64,000 nucleotides of DNA from Gemmatimonadaceae bacterium (GCA_016720905.1 JADKJT010000016.1:78831-142830), one strand, 5' to 3'. Shown: positions 38,620 to 48,409, counted from the first letter of the stretch. Notes: generated from the letters alone by a model not told the origin. Program-made: numbers and translations.

Positions 38620-39372
38620 TTGCCCCCGCTTGCAGACTTCCAGGGACGCGTGGCGATCATCACCGGTGCGGCGCGCGGCCTTGGTCGCGCCGCCGCAGAA
38701 CGCTTGCTCGATCGTGGCGCATCGGTTGCGGTCAACGTGCGCGAGCACGCGCGGGCCCAGGCGGTGGCCACCGCGCTCGGTGATCGAGCGTTTGCCGTGG
38801 CCGGCGACATTACCGCTGACGGCATGCCGAAGGACATTGTGGCGCGCACCGTGGCGCACTTTGGTCGCGTGGACATCCTCGTCAATAACGCGGCGCTGGC
38901 ACGATCCACACGCTTCGACGACCTCACCGCCGATGAGTGGCGAACCGCCATGGAAGTAAATCTGACGGCGCCATTTCTGCTCATGAAGGCGGCGCTGCCA
39001 ACCATGAAGGCCCAGCAGTACGGGCGCGTGGTGAACGTGTCGTCAACGGCTGGACGTATGGTGAGTACGTTGGGTGGAGCGCACTACACGGCGTCCAAGA
39101 CCGGCTTGCTTGGCCTCACACGCGCCGCCGCGAAAGAACTGGGCCCGTTTGGCATCACCGTGAATGCCATCTGTCCGGGGATGATCGACACCGAGCTGAC
39201 GCGCGAGTATGCCACGCGCGAACGGTTGGAGCAGCTGGCGGCGGGCTTCCCGGTGCCGCGCTTGGGAACGGCCAGTGAAGTGGCCGATTTGATCTGCTTC
39301 ATTGCGTCCGAAGCGGCCGGCTACATGACCGGCACGGCGCTCGACATCAACGGTGGCGATCTGATGATGTAG
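38620..39372 (+). CDS. Short-chain dehydrogenase/reductase (FabG-like)
   Basis: 250 residues from TTG 38620 (AGGA upstream); a GTG at 38545 would add 25 residues without family match. Classical SDR features: GAARGLGRAAAERL (NAD(P) binding), NNAALA, NVSSTAG with catalytic Ser, YTASKTG with catalytic Tyr and Lys, and ICPGMIDTEL. The end GTALDINGGDLMM matches FabG-type reductases, which reduce 3-oxoacyl or other keto groups using NAD(P)H. No fatty acid genes are nearby, so substrate is open. Confidence 0.88.
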   Translation: MPPLADFQGRVAIITGAARGLGRAAAERLLDRGASVAVNVREHARAQAVATALGDRAFAVAGDITADGMPKDIVARTVAHFGRVDILVNNAALARSTRFDDLTADEWRTAMEVNLTAPFLLMKAALPTMKAQQYGRVVNVSSTAGRMVSTLGGAHYTASKTGLLGLTRAAAKELGPFGITVNAICPGMIDTELTREYATRERLEQLAAGFPVPRLGTASEVADLICFIASEAAGYMTGTALDINGGDLMM

Positions 39373-39410
39373 CATGCATCGTCACCGGAAATGAATCCCA
39401 ATCAAAACGC

Positions 39411-40646
39411 ATGAACGAAAACACGCGGGTTCTGTTGTCGCTGGGGCTGGCCATAGCGATCGGCATGGCAATCGGGGCGACTGGCCATGTCGCGCTCCAG
39501 AATGCAGCCGACGCGGTCGGGCCGCTGGGGACGCTGTGGGTGAACGCCATCCGGATGACCGTCATTCCGCTGGTGGTGTCGTTGCTGATCACCGGGGTCG
39601 CGTCCACCTCGGACGTGAGCGCGATCGGTCGCCTGGGCAAGCGCATTCTGGTGGTATTCGTCGCCCTGCTGGCCGGCACGGCGGCGCTCGTCATGCCTCT
39701 GGCGCCGCTGCTCTTCTCGGTATTGCCCAGCGCCGCGGCGTCGCGGCCCTCGCTGCCGCCCGGCGCCACCGAAGCCGCCAGTCAATTGGTGTCCGGTGGT
39801 CAAAGCCAGACGGCGGGCGCCTGGCTGGTCTCGTTGATTCCTTCCAATCCGATCGCCGCGGCGGCGAGCGGAGCCATGTTGCCCCTGATCATCTTCACCC
39901 TGTTGTTTGCCCTGGCCATCGTGCGGGGCACGGCCGAGTCACGCGAACGCCTCTTGCAGTTCTTCGGCGCCATCGCCGATGCCATGCTGCTGCTGGTGCG
40001 CTGGGTCGTGCTGCTGGCACCTATCGGCGTGTTTGCCCTGGTGTTGCCGCTGGCGGTGCATGCCGGTGCTCAATTGGCGGGCGCGATCGGCTTCTACATC
40101 GCGGCGTACTCCGTGATGTGCGCAATCTGTGTGGTGCTGCTGTATCCCGTCGCGGCGTTTTTCGGGCACGTGCCGGTGCGCGCCTATGCCCGGGCGCTGT
40201 TGCCGGCGCAACTCATTGCGCTGAGCTCCAGCTCGTCCATTGCCGCTCTGCCCGCGCTGGTCGAAAGCGCGGACCATCTTGGCCTGTCAAAGCGCGTCAC
40301 GGGATTTGTGCTGCCGCTGACCGTTTCCACATTCAAGATTGCTGCGCCGGTATCCTGGACCCTTGGTGCGCTGTTTGTGGGGTGGTTTTTTGGTGTGCCG
40401 GTGCACGCACGCGAACTGGCGACCATTGCGTTTGCGGCGGTCTTTCTGTCCTTCGGCGTACCCGGTGTGCCGCGCGGCGCCTTTATCATGCTCACCCCGT
40501 TGTTTCAGGCTATCGGTTTGCCCATTGAAGGCATCGGCATTCTGATTGCGGTGGATGCCATTCCGGATACTCTGGCGACGGCCTTGAACGTTTCGGGATA
40601 TATGGCGGCGACGACCATCGTGGCCAGCGGGGAAACCACCGTCTGA
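39411..40646 (+). CDS. Dicarboxylate/amino acid:cation symporter (DAACS/SDF family)
   Basis: 411 residues, about eight membrane segments. Family markers include VNAIRMTVIPLVVSLLITGV, SLIPSNPIAAAASGAMLPLIIF, the serine-rich re-entrant loop LIALSSSSSIAALPAL, and GVPGVPRGAF in the second re-entrant region. The usual NMDGT sodium/substrate motif is replaced by TVSTFK (in VLPLTVSTFKIAAPV), so ion coupling or substrate may differ from GltPh/DctA. Likely imports an anionic amino acid or dicarboxylate. Starts 38 bp after the SDR stop. Confidence 0.9.
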   Translation: MNENTRVLLSLGLAIAIGMAIGATGHVALQNAADAVGPLGTLWVNAIRMTVIPLVVSLLITGVASTSDVSAIGRLGKRILVVFVALLAGTAALVMPLAPLLFSVLPSAAASRPSLPPGATEAASQLVSGGQSQTAGAWLVSLIPSNPIAAAASGAMLPLIIFTLLFALAIVRGTAESRERLLQFFGAIADAMLLLVRWVVLLAPIGVFALVLPLAVHAGAQLAGAIGFYIAAYSVMCAICVVLLYPVAAFFGHVPVRAYARALLPAQLIALSSSSSIAALPALVESADHLGLSKRVTGFVLPLTVSTFKIAAPVSWTLGALFVGWFFGVPVHARELATIAFAAVFLSFGVPGVPRGAFIMLTPLFQAIGLPIEGIGILIAVDAIPDTLATALNVSGYMAATTIVASGETTV

Positions 40647-40669
40647 ACGTGGCGGGCACGACTTAAAAT

Positions 40670-40854
40670 ATTGAACCGCAGGGGACGCCGAGGGCGCAGA
40701 GGGTGAATAGCGACTCACGCAGAGAGCATGAACCGCCAAGTGCGCCAAGTTCGCGAAGGTGTACCTCCCGGTCCTTTGCGTCCTTCGCGTTCTTCGCGGT
40801 CAAACCCGTTGGCCTCTTCCACAGGTGCGTCCCCTGCGTCCCCTGCGGTTCAAT
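40670..40854. repeat. Composite palindromic repeat: type B element nested inside type A
   Basis: Outer arms: ATTGAACCGCAGGGGACGCC at 40670 and ...CCCCTGCGGTTCAAT ending at 40854 (type A, as at 5497-5589). Inside, at 40729-40803, lies a second inverted pair beginning TGAACCGCCAAGTGCGCCAA and ending CTTCGCGGTCAAA (type B, as at 15803-15882). The layout is what insertion of one element into the loop of another would give. It fills most of the 305-bp gap between the symporter and M14 peptidase genes; I see no gene there. Confidence 0.85.
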
Positions 40855-40951
40855 GTCTTTGCTGAATCGCGCGGAAGAAGAGAGATTGCAGGAGCAAGAG
40901 CCCCGCGCTGTACTGGCGGGTCCCGTCGAGCCACCATCTGGAGCGTTCAGT

Positions 40952-43636
40952 ATGTTGCACATCAGCATTCGTTGCGCGTTGACCACGTGCGTTGCCGCTG
41001 CAGGACTCGCCATGCCGCTCGCGCGCACCGCCGCGCAGGCGGGCCCTGTTCCGACACCCGAATCGGTGCTCGGATTTCCCGTCGGCGCCGACTTCAAGCT
41101 GGTCACGTACGACGAATCCATTCGCTACTTCCAGCGACTCGCCGCCACCAGCAACCGCATCAAGCTGCTCGATGTGGGCAAGACGTCCACGGGCCATGAC
41201 TGGACGCTGGCCATCATCTCGTCGCCCGAGAATCTCGCCAATCTCGACCGACTGCGCGACATCGCGCAAAAGCTGGCACATCCGGCCGGACTCACCGACG
41301 AACAAGCGCGAGCACTGGCCAGGGAAGGGAAGGCGTTCGTGGATATCAGCGGGGGACTGCACGCCTCGGAGATCGCGGGTTCACAGCACACCATTCAGCT
41401 GGCCTACGACCTCCTGTCGCGCAACGACGACAAGACCAGGGCCATCCTCGGCAGCACGGTACTGATGCTGTGGCCCTCCATCAATCCCGATGGGCAGAAC
41501 ATCGTGGCCAACTGGTATCGCAAGAACGTGGGCACGCCGTACGAGGTGTCGCCGCTGGACGAGCTGTACCAGAAGTACATCGGGCACGACAACAACCGCG
41601 ACGGCTACATGTTGAACGTGGTGGAGTCGCGCGTGGTGGCCCGCACGTGGCGTCAGTGGGAACCCCAGATCATCTACGTCCAGCACCAGACGGCGCCATT
41701 TCCCACGCGTATCTGGTTGCCGCCGTTTGCGGAACCCATTGCCCCGCGCGTGGCGGGGCTGATGTCGCGCGAAGTGAACACGATTGGCATGACCATCGCG
41801 CAGGCGCTGGAAACCAACGGGCAGATTGGCGCCACGCACATGGGGAAGGGGTTCGACGCCTGGTACCCCGGATATATCGACTACATGCCCATGCTCCAGA
41901 ACATCGCGTCGTTTTGGACCGAAACCGCGCTGTTCAATTACGCCACGCCCAAGTTCTATACGGTTGACGAGTTCCCGCCTGAGTACAGAGATCTGCGGCC
42001 GCAGTCGTTGTATGCGAGCCCCTGGCCCGGTGGCTGGTGGCACCTGAAGGATGCCATGGACTACATGGAAACGGCGTCCATCGCAGTCCTCGACTATGCG
42101 ACCAAGTATCGCGAGGAACTGCTGTGGAATCGGTATCAGGCGGGACGGAACGCCATCGCACGCTACGGCAAGGAGCCGCCGTATGCCTACATCGTGCCGC
42201 AGACACAGCGCGATCCTGGTGCGGCCGCCGAGTTGCTCAGGCGGCTGGCGTTCCTGGGTGTCCGGATCTCCGATCTGTCGCGCGATGCAGTGCACGCGGG
42301 GACAAAGTATCCAAAGGGTACGTGGGTGATTCCCATGGACCAGGAGTACGCCGAGTTGGTCCGGCAGTTGTTTGAAAAGCAGGAATATCCCGACTTGAAA
42401 GACGATGACGGCGGACCGGAGCCGCCGTATGACGCAGCCGGATGGACGCTGCCATACCAAATGGATGTGCGGGTGCTCGAGGCGCGGGTGCCGCTCACCA
42501 CAGACTTTCGGGCGGCCATGCAGGCCGTACAGGGCAAGACCGTAGAGCTATCGCTGCCCAGTGCACCGTTCGCCACCAACGCCATGGCGGCCGGCATCTC
42601 GCCGCCACCAGCACGCATAACCGGTGTTGGCACCGCACTGGCCGTCGACCCCGCACAGAACGACGCATTCCGACTGGTGAATCGGGCGTTGGCAGAAGGC
42701 GGTGCTGTACGCGTTGGCGGCGGTCGGTACGTCGTGTCGGGCGTGCCAACCTCCAGGTTGGAGGGATGGGCCACTGAGTTGTCACTACGGGCCGAACGTC
42801 GTGCCGGGTCTGATCCGGCGGGCGCGGCTGTCCGTTCGCGCGTGGCCCTGTACAAGTCGTTGTCACCCAGCATGGACGAAGGCTGGACCGAGTGGTTGCT
42901 CGACCAGTACGAGTTCAAGTACACGGTGATTACCAATACCGATTTCGCAGCCGGTGATCTGGGGGCACGGTTTGATGTGATCCTGTTCGCCTCGGATCGC
43001 GCGCGCACCATCACCGACGGTTTCGGCAAGGGCCGTGTGCCGCCAGCGATGGATGGTGGCCTGGGCACCGAGGGTGTTCGCGCACTCGACGAATTCGTGC
43101 GGAAAGGGGGGACCATGGTGGCGATCAACAGCAGCGCAGTGTTCGCGATTGATGCGCTGCACTTGCCCGTCAAGAACAGCGTCAAGGGGGTGGCGTCGAA
43201 GGATTTCTTTGCCAGCGGCTCCATCCTCGAAGTGACGACCGACCCAGCGCACCCCATGATGGCGGGCATGCCGGAGCGTGCCAAGGTGTTCGTGGATCAG
43301 AGCCCGGTGTTCAGCGCACTCGACGGATTTGAAGGCAGTGTGTTGGCGCGATACGCCAAGGAAGGATCGCCGTTGCTGTCTGGGTATCTGCTGGGTGAGA
43401 AGTACTTGCAGGGCAACGCCGCGGCGATGGACGTGAAGCACGAGCGAGGCCATGTGGTGCTGATTGGCTTCCGCCCGCAGTGGCGCGGGCAACCGTTCGG
43501 CACCTTCCGCGTGATGTTCAACGCGGCGTTCTATAGCCGCGAGGTGGCGGAGATGGTCAAGTCGCCGCCGAGGGGTGGCGGGGCGGCAAAAGGGACGGCA
43601 TCCACGGCCGTGCAGCCGGGGAAGAAGGTACCGTGA
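40952..43636 (+). CDS. Exported M14 family zinc carboxypeptidase-like protein, long form
   Basis: 894 residues from ATG 40952; longer readings run into the palindromic repeat. A signal peptide (about 1-29) is followed by an M14 domain (about 50-370) with zinc ligands His/Glu in SGGLHASEIAGSQ and His in YVQHQTAPFP, the WPSINPDGQN stretch and RDGYMLN. The C-terminal half (about 460-880) has no known name to me and contains a region like a glutamine-amidotransferase-type fold (FDVILFASDRA ... GTEGVRALDEFVRKGGTMVAINSS). Expected to act in the periplasm or outside on peptides. Followed after 10 bp by the GHL10 glycosidase. Confidence 0.88.
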   Translation: MLHISIRCALTTCVAAAGLAMPLARTAAQAGPVPTPESVLGFPVGADFKLVTYDESIRYFQRLAATSNRIKLLDVGKTSTGHDWTLAIISSPENLANLDRLRDIAQKLAHPAGLTDEQARALAREGKAFVDISGGLHASEIAGSQHTIQLAYDLLSRNDDKTRAILGSTVLMLWPSINPDGQNIVANWYRKNVGTPYEVSPLDELYQKYIGHDNNRDGYMLNVVESRVVARTWRQWEPQIIYVQHQTAPFPTRIWLPPFAEPIAPRVAGLMSREVNTIGMTIAQALETNGQIGATHMGKGFDAWYPGYIDYMPMLQNIASFWTETALFNYATPKFYTVDEFPPEYRDLRPQSLYASPWPGGWWHLKDAMDYMETASIAVLDYATKYREELLWNRYQAGRNAIARYGKEPPYAYIVPQTQRDPGAAAELLRRLAFLGVRISDLSRDAVHAGTKYPKGTWVIPMDQEYAELVRQLFEKQEYPDLKDDDGGPEPPYDAAGWTLPYQMDVRVLEARVPLTTDFRAAMQAVQGKTVELSLPSAPFATNAMAAGISPPPARITGVGTALAVDPAQNDAFRLVNRALAEGGAVRVGGGRYVVSGVPTSRLEGWATELSLRAERRAGSDPAGAAVRSRVALYKSLSPSMDEGWTEWLLDQYEFKYTVITNTDFAAGDLGARFDVILFASDRARTITDGFGKGRVPPAMDGGLGTEGVRALDEFVRKGGTMVAINSSAVFAIDALHLPVKNSVKGVASKDFFASGSILEVTTDPAHPMMAGMPERAKVFVDQSPVFSALDGFEGSVLARYAKEGSPLLSGYLLGEKYLQGNAAAMDVKHERGHVVLIGFRPQWRGQPFGTFRVMFNAAFYSREVAEMVKSPPRGGGAAKGTASTAVQPGKKVP

Positions 43637-43646
43637 CCGACGTCAT

Positions 43647-45203
43647 ATGCTGACCCGTCGACGCTGGTGCGTGGTTGCACTGGCAGGCGCCGTCGCGATG
43701 CCCGCGGCTGCGCCGGCGCAGCCATCCGCACTTCCTCCGGAGTTTACGCGCGAGTTCCGCGGGGTGTGGGTGGCCAGTGTTGCCAATATCGACTGGCCCT
43801 CCAAGCCCGGGCTCTCGTCGTGGCAACAGCAATCCGAATTGCTGCAGATACTTGATCGTGCACGCACGCTGAACCTGAACGCGGTGTTGCTCCAGGTCAG
43901 GCCCTCCGCCGATGCGCTGTACGCGTCGCGCCTGGAACCGTGGTCGGCGTATCTCACCGGCGTCGAGGGGCGCGCGCCAGAGCCGTATTACGATCCACTG
44001 ACCTTCGCCGTGCGCGAGGCGCACGCGCGCGGCCTTGAGCTGCATGCGTGGTTCAATCCGTACCGGGCGCGACATCCCAGTGCAACCAGTCCGGCGGCGC
44101 ACACGCACATCAGTGTCACGCATCCGCAGCTGGTGCGCACGTATGGGAAGTACCTGTGGATGGACCCGGGCGAGCCGGCGGTGCTCAAGCGTACGCTCGA
44201 CGTGATGCTGGACGTCGTGAAGCGGTACGACGTGGATGGCATTCATATCGATGACTATTTCTATCCGTATCCGGAACCCGGGCCGGACCAACTCGACGTG
44301 CCGTTCCCGGATTCAACCAGCTATGCGCGCTACCGGCGTCGCGGCGGCACGCTGGGCTTGAGCGACTGGCGTCGGCACAACGTCGATACGCTGGTACAAT
44401 TGCTCTATCGTCGTACCAAATCCCTCAAACCCTGGGTGAAGGTGGGGATCAGTCCGTTCGGTATCTGGCGTCCCGGAAATCCGGAGCAGATCAAGGGATT
44501 CGACTCGTACGAGAAACTGTACGGCGATTCGCGCCGGTGGCTGCGTGAGGGATGGATTGACTATTTCACACCGCAACTCTACTGGCCGATTGCACAGACT
44601 CCGCAGGCGTATCCCGTGCTGCTGGACTGGTGGTTGGGCGAAAATGTGAAGGGACGACACCTATGGCCGGGACACAATGCCAGCCGTGCCGCGGCTGGTG
44701 GCACCTGGTCGCCTGATGAATTGAACGCGCAAGTCCGAGCCACGCGTGCCACGGCCGCCACGGGTGATGTGCTGTTCAGCATGCGCGCCCTGATGTCGGC
44801 AAATGCGGTCACTCGCGACAGCGTGAGTGTTGGTGTGGCAACACAACCGCCGCGCCCGGCGGCCGCGGAAGCGATGGCAGACCGACTGTTCTCGGAACTC
44901 TACCGCGCCCCTGCACTGATTCCCGCGTCACCGTGGCTGTCGATGCGCATGCCGCACATGCCACAAGCCGCGTTGACGCGCGACGCGGCCAGCGGCGACC
45001 ATGTGCTTCGTATCGTGGCATCGCCACGTGCACGGTGGATCACGGTTCGGGCACTCACTGCCAGTGGCTGGCAAAGCTTCATTCTCCCGGTGGCGCAACG
45101 GACCTTGGTACTGGCACCACGCACAGACCCGGCGCCAACACGCGTGTTGGTGAGCAGTGTCGATCGTTTCGGTACGGAAAGTCGCCCGCTCGAACTGCAC
45201 TGA
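43647..45203 (+). CDS. Exported GHL10-type glycoside hydrolase (YngK/DUF187 family)
   Basis: 518 residues from ATG 43647. The signal peptide (VVALAGAVAMPAAAPAQ) leads to EFRGVWVASVANIDWPSKPG, the hallmark start of the GHL10 family, with LNLNAVLLQVRPSADALY, HAWFNPYRA, VDGIHIDDYFYPYP (two adjacent Asp), KVGISPFGIWRPG and DYFTPQLYWPI. A TIM-barrel enzyme predicted to act on peptidoglycan- or glycan-like polymers outside the cytoplasm. A beta-sandwich tail follows (about 420-518). Part of a plus-strand run with the M14 peptidase upstream and gamma-glutamyltransferase downstream. Confidence 0.92.
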   Translation: MLTRRRWCVVALAGAVAMPAAAPAQPSALPPEFTREFRGVWVASVANIDWPSKPGLSSWQQQSELLQILDRARTLNLNAVLLQVRPSADALYASRLEPWSAYLTGVEGRAPEPYYDPLTFAVREAHARGLELHAWFNPYRARHPSATSPAAHTHISVTHPQLVRTYGKYLWMDPGEPAVLKRTLDVMLDVVKRYDVDGIHIDDYFYPYPEPGPDQLDVPFPDSTSYARYRRRGGTLGLSDWRRHNVDTLVQLLYRRTKSLKPWVKVGISPFGIWRPGNPEQIKGFDSYEKLYGDSRRWLREGWIDYFTPQLYWPIAQTPQAYPVLLDWWLGENVKGRHLWPGHNASRAAAGGTWSPDELNAQVRATRATAATGDVLFSMRALMSANAVTRDSVSVGVATQPPRPAAAEAMADRLFSELYRAPALIPASPWLSMRMPHMPQAALTRDAASGDHVLRIVASPRARWITVRALTASGWQSFILPVAQRTLVLAPRTDPAPTRVLVSSVDRFGTESRPLELH

Positions 45204-45254
45204 TACATCGTTCCCCTCCGGCTGTTCATGTCGCCATCCAACCTCCAATCCCCC

Positions 45255-46970
45255 ATGCGTCGTTTTGTCACGGCCACCGTCAGCGCACTGGTTGTCGCTG
45301 CGGCGTGCAGTAAGCCAGAAGCTCCCGCCACGCGCATGGAGGCGGTGCCATCGCGCACACGCCAAGCGCGTGTCACCACCGCCGACTCGGCGATGGTGGT
45401 CTCCGCCTCTCCCTTTGCCAGCAACGCCGGACTCGCCGTACTCAAAAGCGGCGGGAACGCCGTGGATGCGGCCGTTGCCGTGGCCATGACGCTCGCCGTC
45501 ACCTATCCGGCCGCCGGCAACATCGGTGGCGGCGGATTCATGGTGGCGCGCATTGGTGGAAATAATGTCGCACTCGACTTTCGCGAAACCGCACCCAAGG
45601 CCGCCACGCGCGACATGTACCTCGCCGCCAACGGCGACGCCACAGACAAAAGCGTCACCGGCGCACTGGCCGCTGGCGTGCCGGGTTCGGTGGCCGGTCT
45701 GTACGAAGCACACAAGAAGTACGGATCCAAACCGTGGGCGGAGTTGCTGCAAGCCGCTATTGCCCTCGCCGACACGGGCTTCGCCATCGACACAGCCTTC
45801 AGCGACGATGATGAAGATGGCGCCCATCGACTGGCGCGAGATTCCGCCAGCGCCGCGCTGTTCCTGCAAAATGGGAAATTCCTCGCCATCGGTACCCGGT
45901 GGCGCGCACCCAAGCTGGCGGCCACCCTGCGGCGCATCGCGCAGTCGGGTCGCGACGGATTCTATGCCGGCGAAACGGCCGACCACATCGTCGCCGCCAT
46001 GAAACAGAGTGGTGGCATCATCACGCACGAAGACCTGCGCACGTATCAACCGTTGTGGCGCACGCCGGTGGAGTTCGACTATCGCGGTCACCATGTCGTC
46101 TCCATGCCGCCCGTCTCTTCGGGCGGACTCACGCTCGGCCTGATCCTCGGCATTCTGGAAGGGAAAGACCTCGCCGCACTCGGCTGGCGCACGCCGCAAG
46201 CCATTCACCTGCTGGCCGAGGCGGAACGTCGTGCCTTTGTCCGTCGCAATGCACTGCTCGGCGATCCGGCGTTCGTGAAGATTCCCGTTGCGTCGTTCCT
46301 TTCCCGGGACACGGCGGCGGCGCTGCGCGCGGAGATCGGTGAGATGTCATCGGGAAGTCCACCGGCTGCTCCCACCAAGGACAAGCGACACACGACCCAC
46401 TTCGCCATCGTCGACGCCAAGGGAAACGCCGTCTCCATCACCACCACCATCAACGAGAGTTACGGGTCGGCGTTCACGGTGCCGGGTGCGCAGTTCCTGT
46501 TGAACGACGAAATGGATGACTTCACGACCAAGGCCGGTGCCATTAACGCCATGGGGCTCGTACAGGGCGCCACGAATGCCATCGCGCCGGGCAAACGCAT
46601 GCTGTCAAGCATGACGCCCACCATTGTCCTCGACTCGTCAGGCGCGCCGGAACTGGTCACCGGAGCCGCTGGCGGGGCCTACATCATCACGGCCGTAGCG
46701 CACCTGATTGTGAGTGTCTTTGACTACCACCAGTCGCTCGGCGATGCGATGGCCGCACCACAATTTCATCACCAGGACGTGCCCGACTCGCTGGTGGTGG
46801 AAAGCATTCCGTGGGCCGACTCGGCGGCAAACTTCATGCGGCCGCTGGGGCACGCCGTGAAGCGGTCACCGTGGGGCGGGTTGGCCACGGTGCAGAGCAT
46901 CGCTCGCGATGGCGGGGTGTGGCGCGGTGTGAGTGAACCGCGCGGGTTTGGCCTGGCGGTGGGGTACTGA
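45255..46970 (+). CDS. ggt: Gamma-glutamyltransferase, lipoprotein form
   Basis: 571 residues from ATG 45255 (ATG 45228 also possible). The lipobox is VAAACS (Cys at about 18). The GGT precursor fold includes GGNAVDAAVAVAMTLAVTYP, GNIGGGGFMV, ALDFRETAP and GSVAGLYEAHKKYG. The autoprocessing and catalytic Thr lies in KRHTTHFAIVDAKGNAVSITTTIN, with the later GKRMLSSMTPTIV and GGAYIITAV. It cleaves or transfers the gamma-glutamyl group of glutathione and related peptides and would release glutamate at the cell envelope. Ends 1 bp before the stop of the next, minus-strand gene. Confidence 0.95.
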   Translation: MRRFVTATVSALVVAAACSKPEAPATRMEAVPSRTRQARVTTADSAMVVSASPFASNAGLAVLKSGGNAVDAAVAVAMTLAVTYPAAGNIGGGGFMVARIGGNNVALDFRETAPKAATRDMYLAANGDATDKSVTGALAAGVPGSVAGLYEAHKKYGSKPWAELLQAAIALADTGFAIDTAFSDDDEDGAHRLARDSASAALFLQNGKFLAIGTRWRAPKLAATLRRIAQSGRDGFYAGETADHIVAAMKQSGGIITHEDLRTYQPLWRTPVEFDYRGHHVVSMPPVSSGGLTLGLILGILEGKDLAALGWRTPQAIHLLAEAERRAFVRRNALLGDPAFVKIPVASFLSRDTAAALRAEIGEMSSGSPPAAPTKDKRHTTHFAIVDAKGNAVSITTTINESYGSAFTVPGAQFLLNDEMDDFTTKAGAINAMGLVQGATNAIAPGKRMLSSMTPTIVLDSSGAPELVTGAAGGAYIITAVAHLIVSVFDYHQSLGDAMAAPQFHHQDVPDSLVVESIPWADSAANFMRPLGHAVKRSPWGGLATVQSIARDGGVWRGVSEPRGFGLAVGY

Positions 46971-46971
46971 A

Positions 46972-47421
46972 TCAGACGGCGCGGTACGGCGCGCGATTAC
47001 GCTTTTCCCACGCGCGAATCTCATCCAGTGCCGTGCGGTCCTGTGCCCCATAGCGTCGGCGGGTGAGTGCCGTCGCGCTGTCAGCTTCCGAGGCCACCAC
47101 AACCGACGTCACTGGCATGCGCCAATGCTGCCAGTGTGAGAAGAACGTGTCGACGCCAACCCAGCCATCGTCGCCGCCAGACTTCTTGCCGTTCACCAAC
47201 GGCTGATTGCCCACGGCGGTTTTGGGGAAGAGCGGGACGGCCGTGCATACGCCCGACGCGGCATCGACTCCCACGATGAGGAAGTCGTGAGGGCCGACCA
47301 CCGCCCGGTCGCCTTCGGGGCCGAGGACCGCGTTGGTCTGGCACCCGCCGAGCGTGCGCAGCACAGTGGTGTCCAGTCGTGCAACGAGTCCGACAGATAC
47401 TTCATCCTGAGTGACAGACAT
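46972..47421 (-). CDS. Hypothetical protein
   Basis: 149 residues from ATG 47421. I recognise no family. The composition looks like real protein rather than antisense reading (LVARLDTTVLRTLGG, VGPHDFLIVGVDAASG, DGWVGVDTFFSHWQHWRMPV), with an acidic and aromatic middle and a basic C-terminus. No signal peptide or membrane segment. No clear ribosome binding site. It lies between two other genes transcribed toward and with it, and could be in one unit with the membrane protein upstream (94 bp away). Confidence 0.55.
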   Translation of the reverse strand: MSVTQDEVSVGLVARLDTTVLRTLGGCQTNAVLGPEGDRAVVGPHDFLIVGVDAASGVCTAVPLFPKTAVGNQPLVNGKKSGGDDGWVGVDTFFSHWQHWRMPVTSVVVASEADSATALTRRRYGAQDRTALDEIRAWEKRNRAPYRAV

Positions 47422-47514
47422 GGCGACGTTGAGGATTCGGCGTGAGTAGCGTTCAAGAGTCGTGATACGGAGGGCAACCGGTGTGCATCGCACACCGGAA
47501 TCCCGCCGCGAGAT

Positions 47515-48231
47515 CTATTCTCCGTACTTTCGGACGCGATAGCGAAGTTCGAGAATGGAGCGCAATGGGGAAGGCGGCACCACGCCATAGGGCGGTTCGA
47601 CGGCCTTGGGGCGATACCACTCGCTCCAGTCGGCCTTGGGATCCGGCATGCGCCTCATGGGCGGAATGAAGATTTCGTCCTGCAAGCCTTGCACACGCAC
47701 CACAATCACGCGGCTTCCCGAACGATACAACGGTCCCTGCACCACGGGGATTACGCGAAAACCGCCCTCGGTCCGCATGTCCGACCAGATTACCGTGCCC
47801 TCGGGACGCGTCTTCGTCGTCTGGACTTCAACACTCAGCCAGTGGGTCGAAGAGTCGCCGGCAGGTACGTCCTCCGCCCGAAGTCGCAACTCCATCTCCA
47901 GATTCGCCATGGCATTGCCATACATGGCGGGCGTTTCACGCAGATTCATGAATGCCCACATGCCGAGCACGACCACGGCCACCAGCGCAACGACACCGAA
48001 CGCCGATGAGACCGCGTAGGCCGTTGCCTGTCCGGCGGGCGCCGACCGGCCGTACAGCGCCATGCCCGCAACCAATCCGGCCACCGCACCAAGGAGGCCA
48101 ATGGCGATCATGAAGTAGCCGGCGGCCCCTTCACGATTCGACATGTTGGTGAGTTTCCCGATGGCGACCGCCAGCAGGGCACCGGCCATGAATCCAATGA
48201 CGGCACCCGCCAGGGCCCACAGCAAACCCAT
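47515..48231 (-). CDS. Membrane protein with C-terminal soluble domain, unknown function
   Basis: 238 residues from ATG 48231. Three hydrophobic segments (about 2-24, 39-58, 70-92) are followed by a soluble, beta-rich C-terminal half (about 95-238) ending in a Pro- and Tyr-rich stretch (ADWSEWYRPKAVEPPYGVVP). No family recognised. Divergent from the DD-peptidase gene with a 178-bp gap. Confidence 0.7.
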   Translation of the reverse strand: MGLLWALAGAVIGFMAGALLAVAIGKLTNMSNREGAAGYFMIAIGLLGAVAGLVAGMALYGRSAPAGQATAYAVSSAFGVVALVAVVVLGMWAFMNLRETPAMYGNAMANLEMELRLRAEDVPAGDSSTHWLSVEVQTTKTRPEGTVIWSDMRTEGGFRVIPVVQGPLYRSGSRVIVVRVQGLQDEIFIPPMRRMPDPKADWSEWYRPKAVEPPYGVVPPSPLRSILELRYRVRKYGE

Positions 48232-48409
48232 AACGCTTCTCACGTGCGCAATCCTTTGAAAGTGGTGAGCGCTTCGGGACGAATGGTATTCGCGCAACGA
48301 GGTTCCAGTCACCAGCGTGGACACCCCAATGTTAGCGCGATTTGACGGGTCCGCTGCGGCGAGCGAGCTTCGAGTTGCCCGTCGATCATGTCCTTCGCCC
48401 TCGATTCCA

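Noticed and set aside
40703..40951. N-terminal extension of the M14 peptidase from 40703
   Set aside because: The extra 83 residues are a translation of the palindromic repeat; the signal peptide starts at the ATG at 40952.
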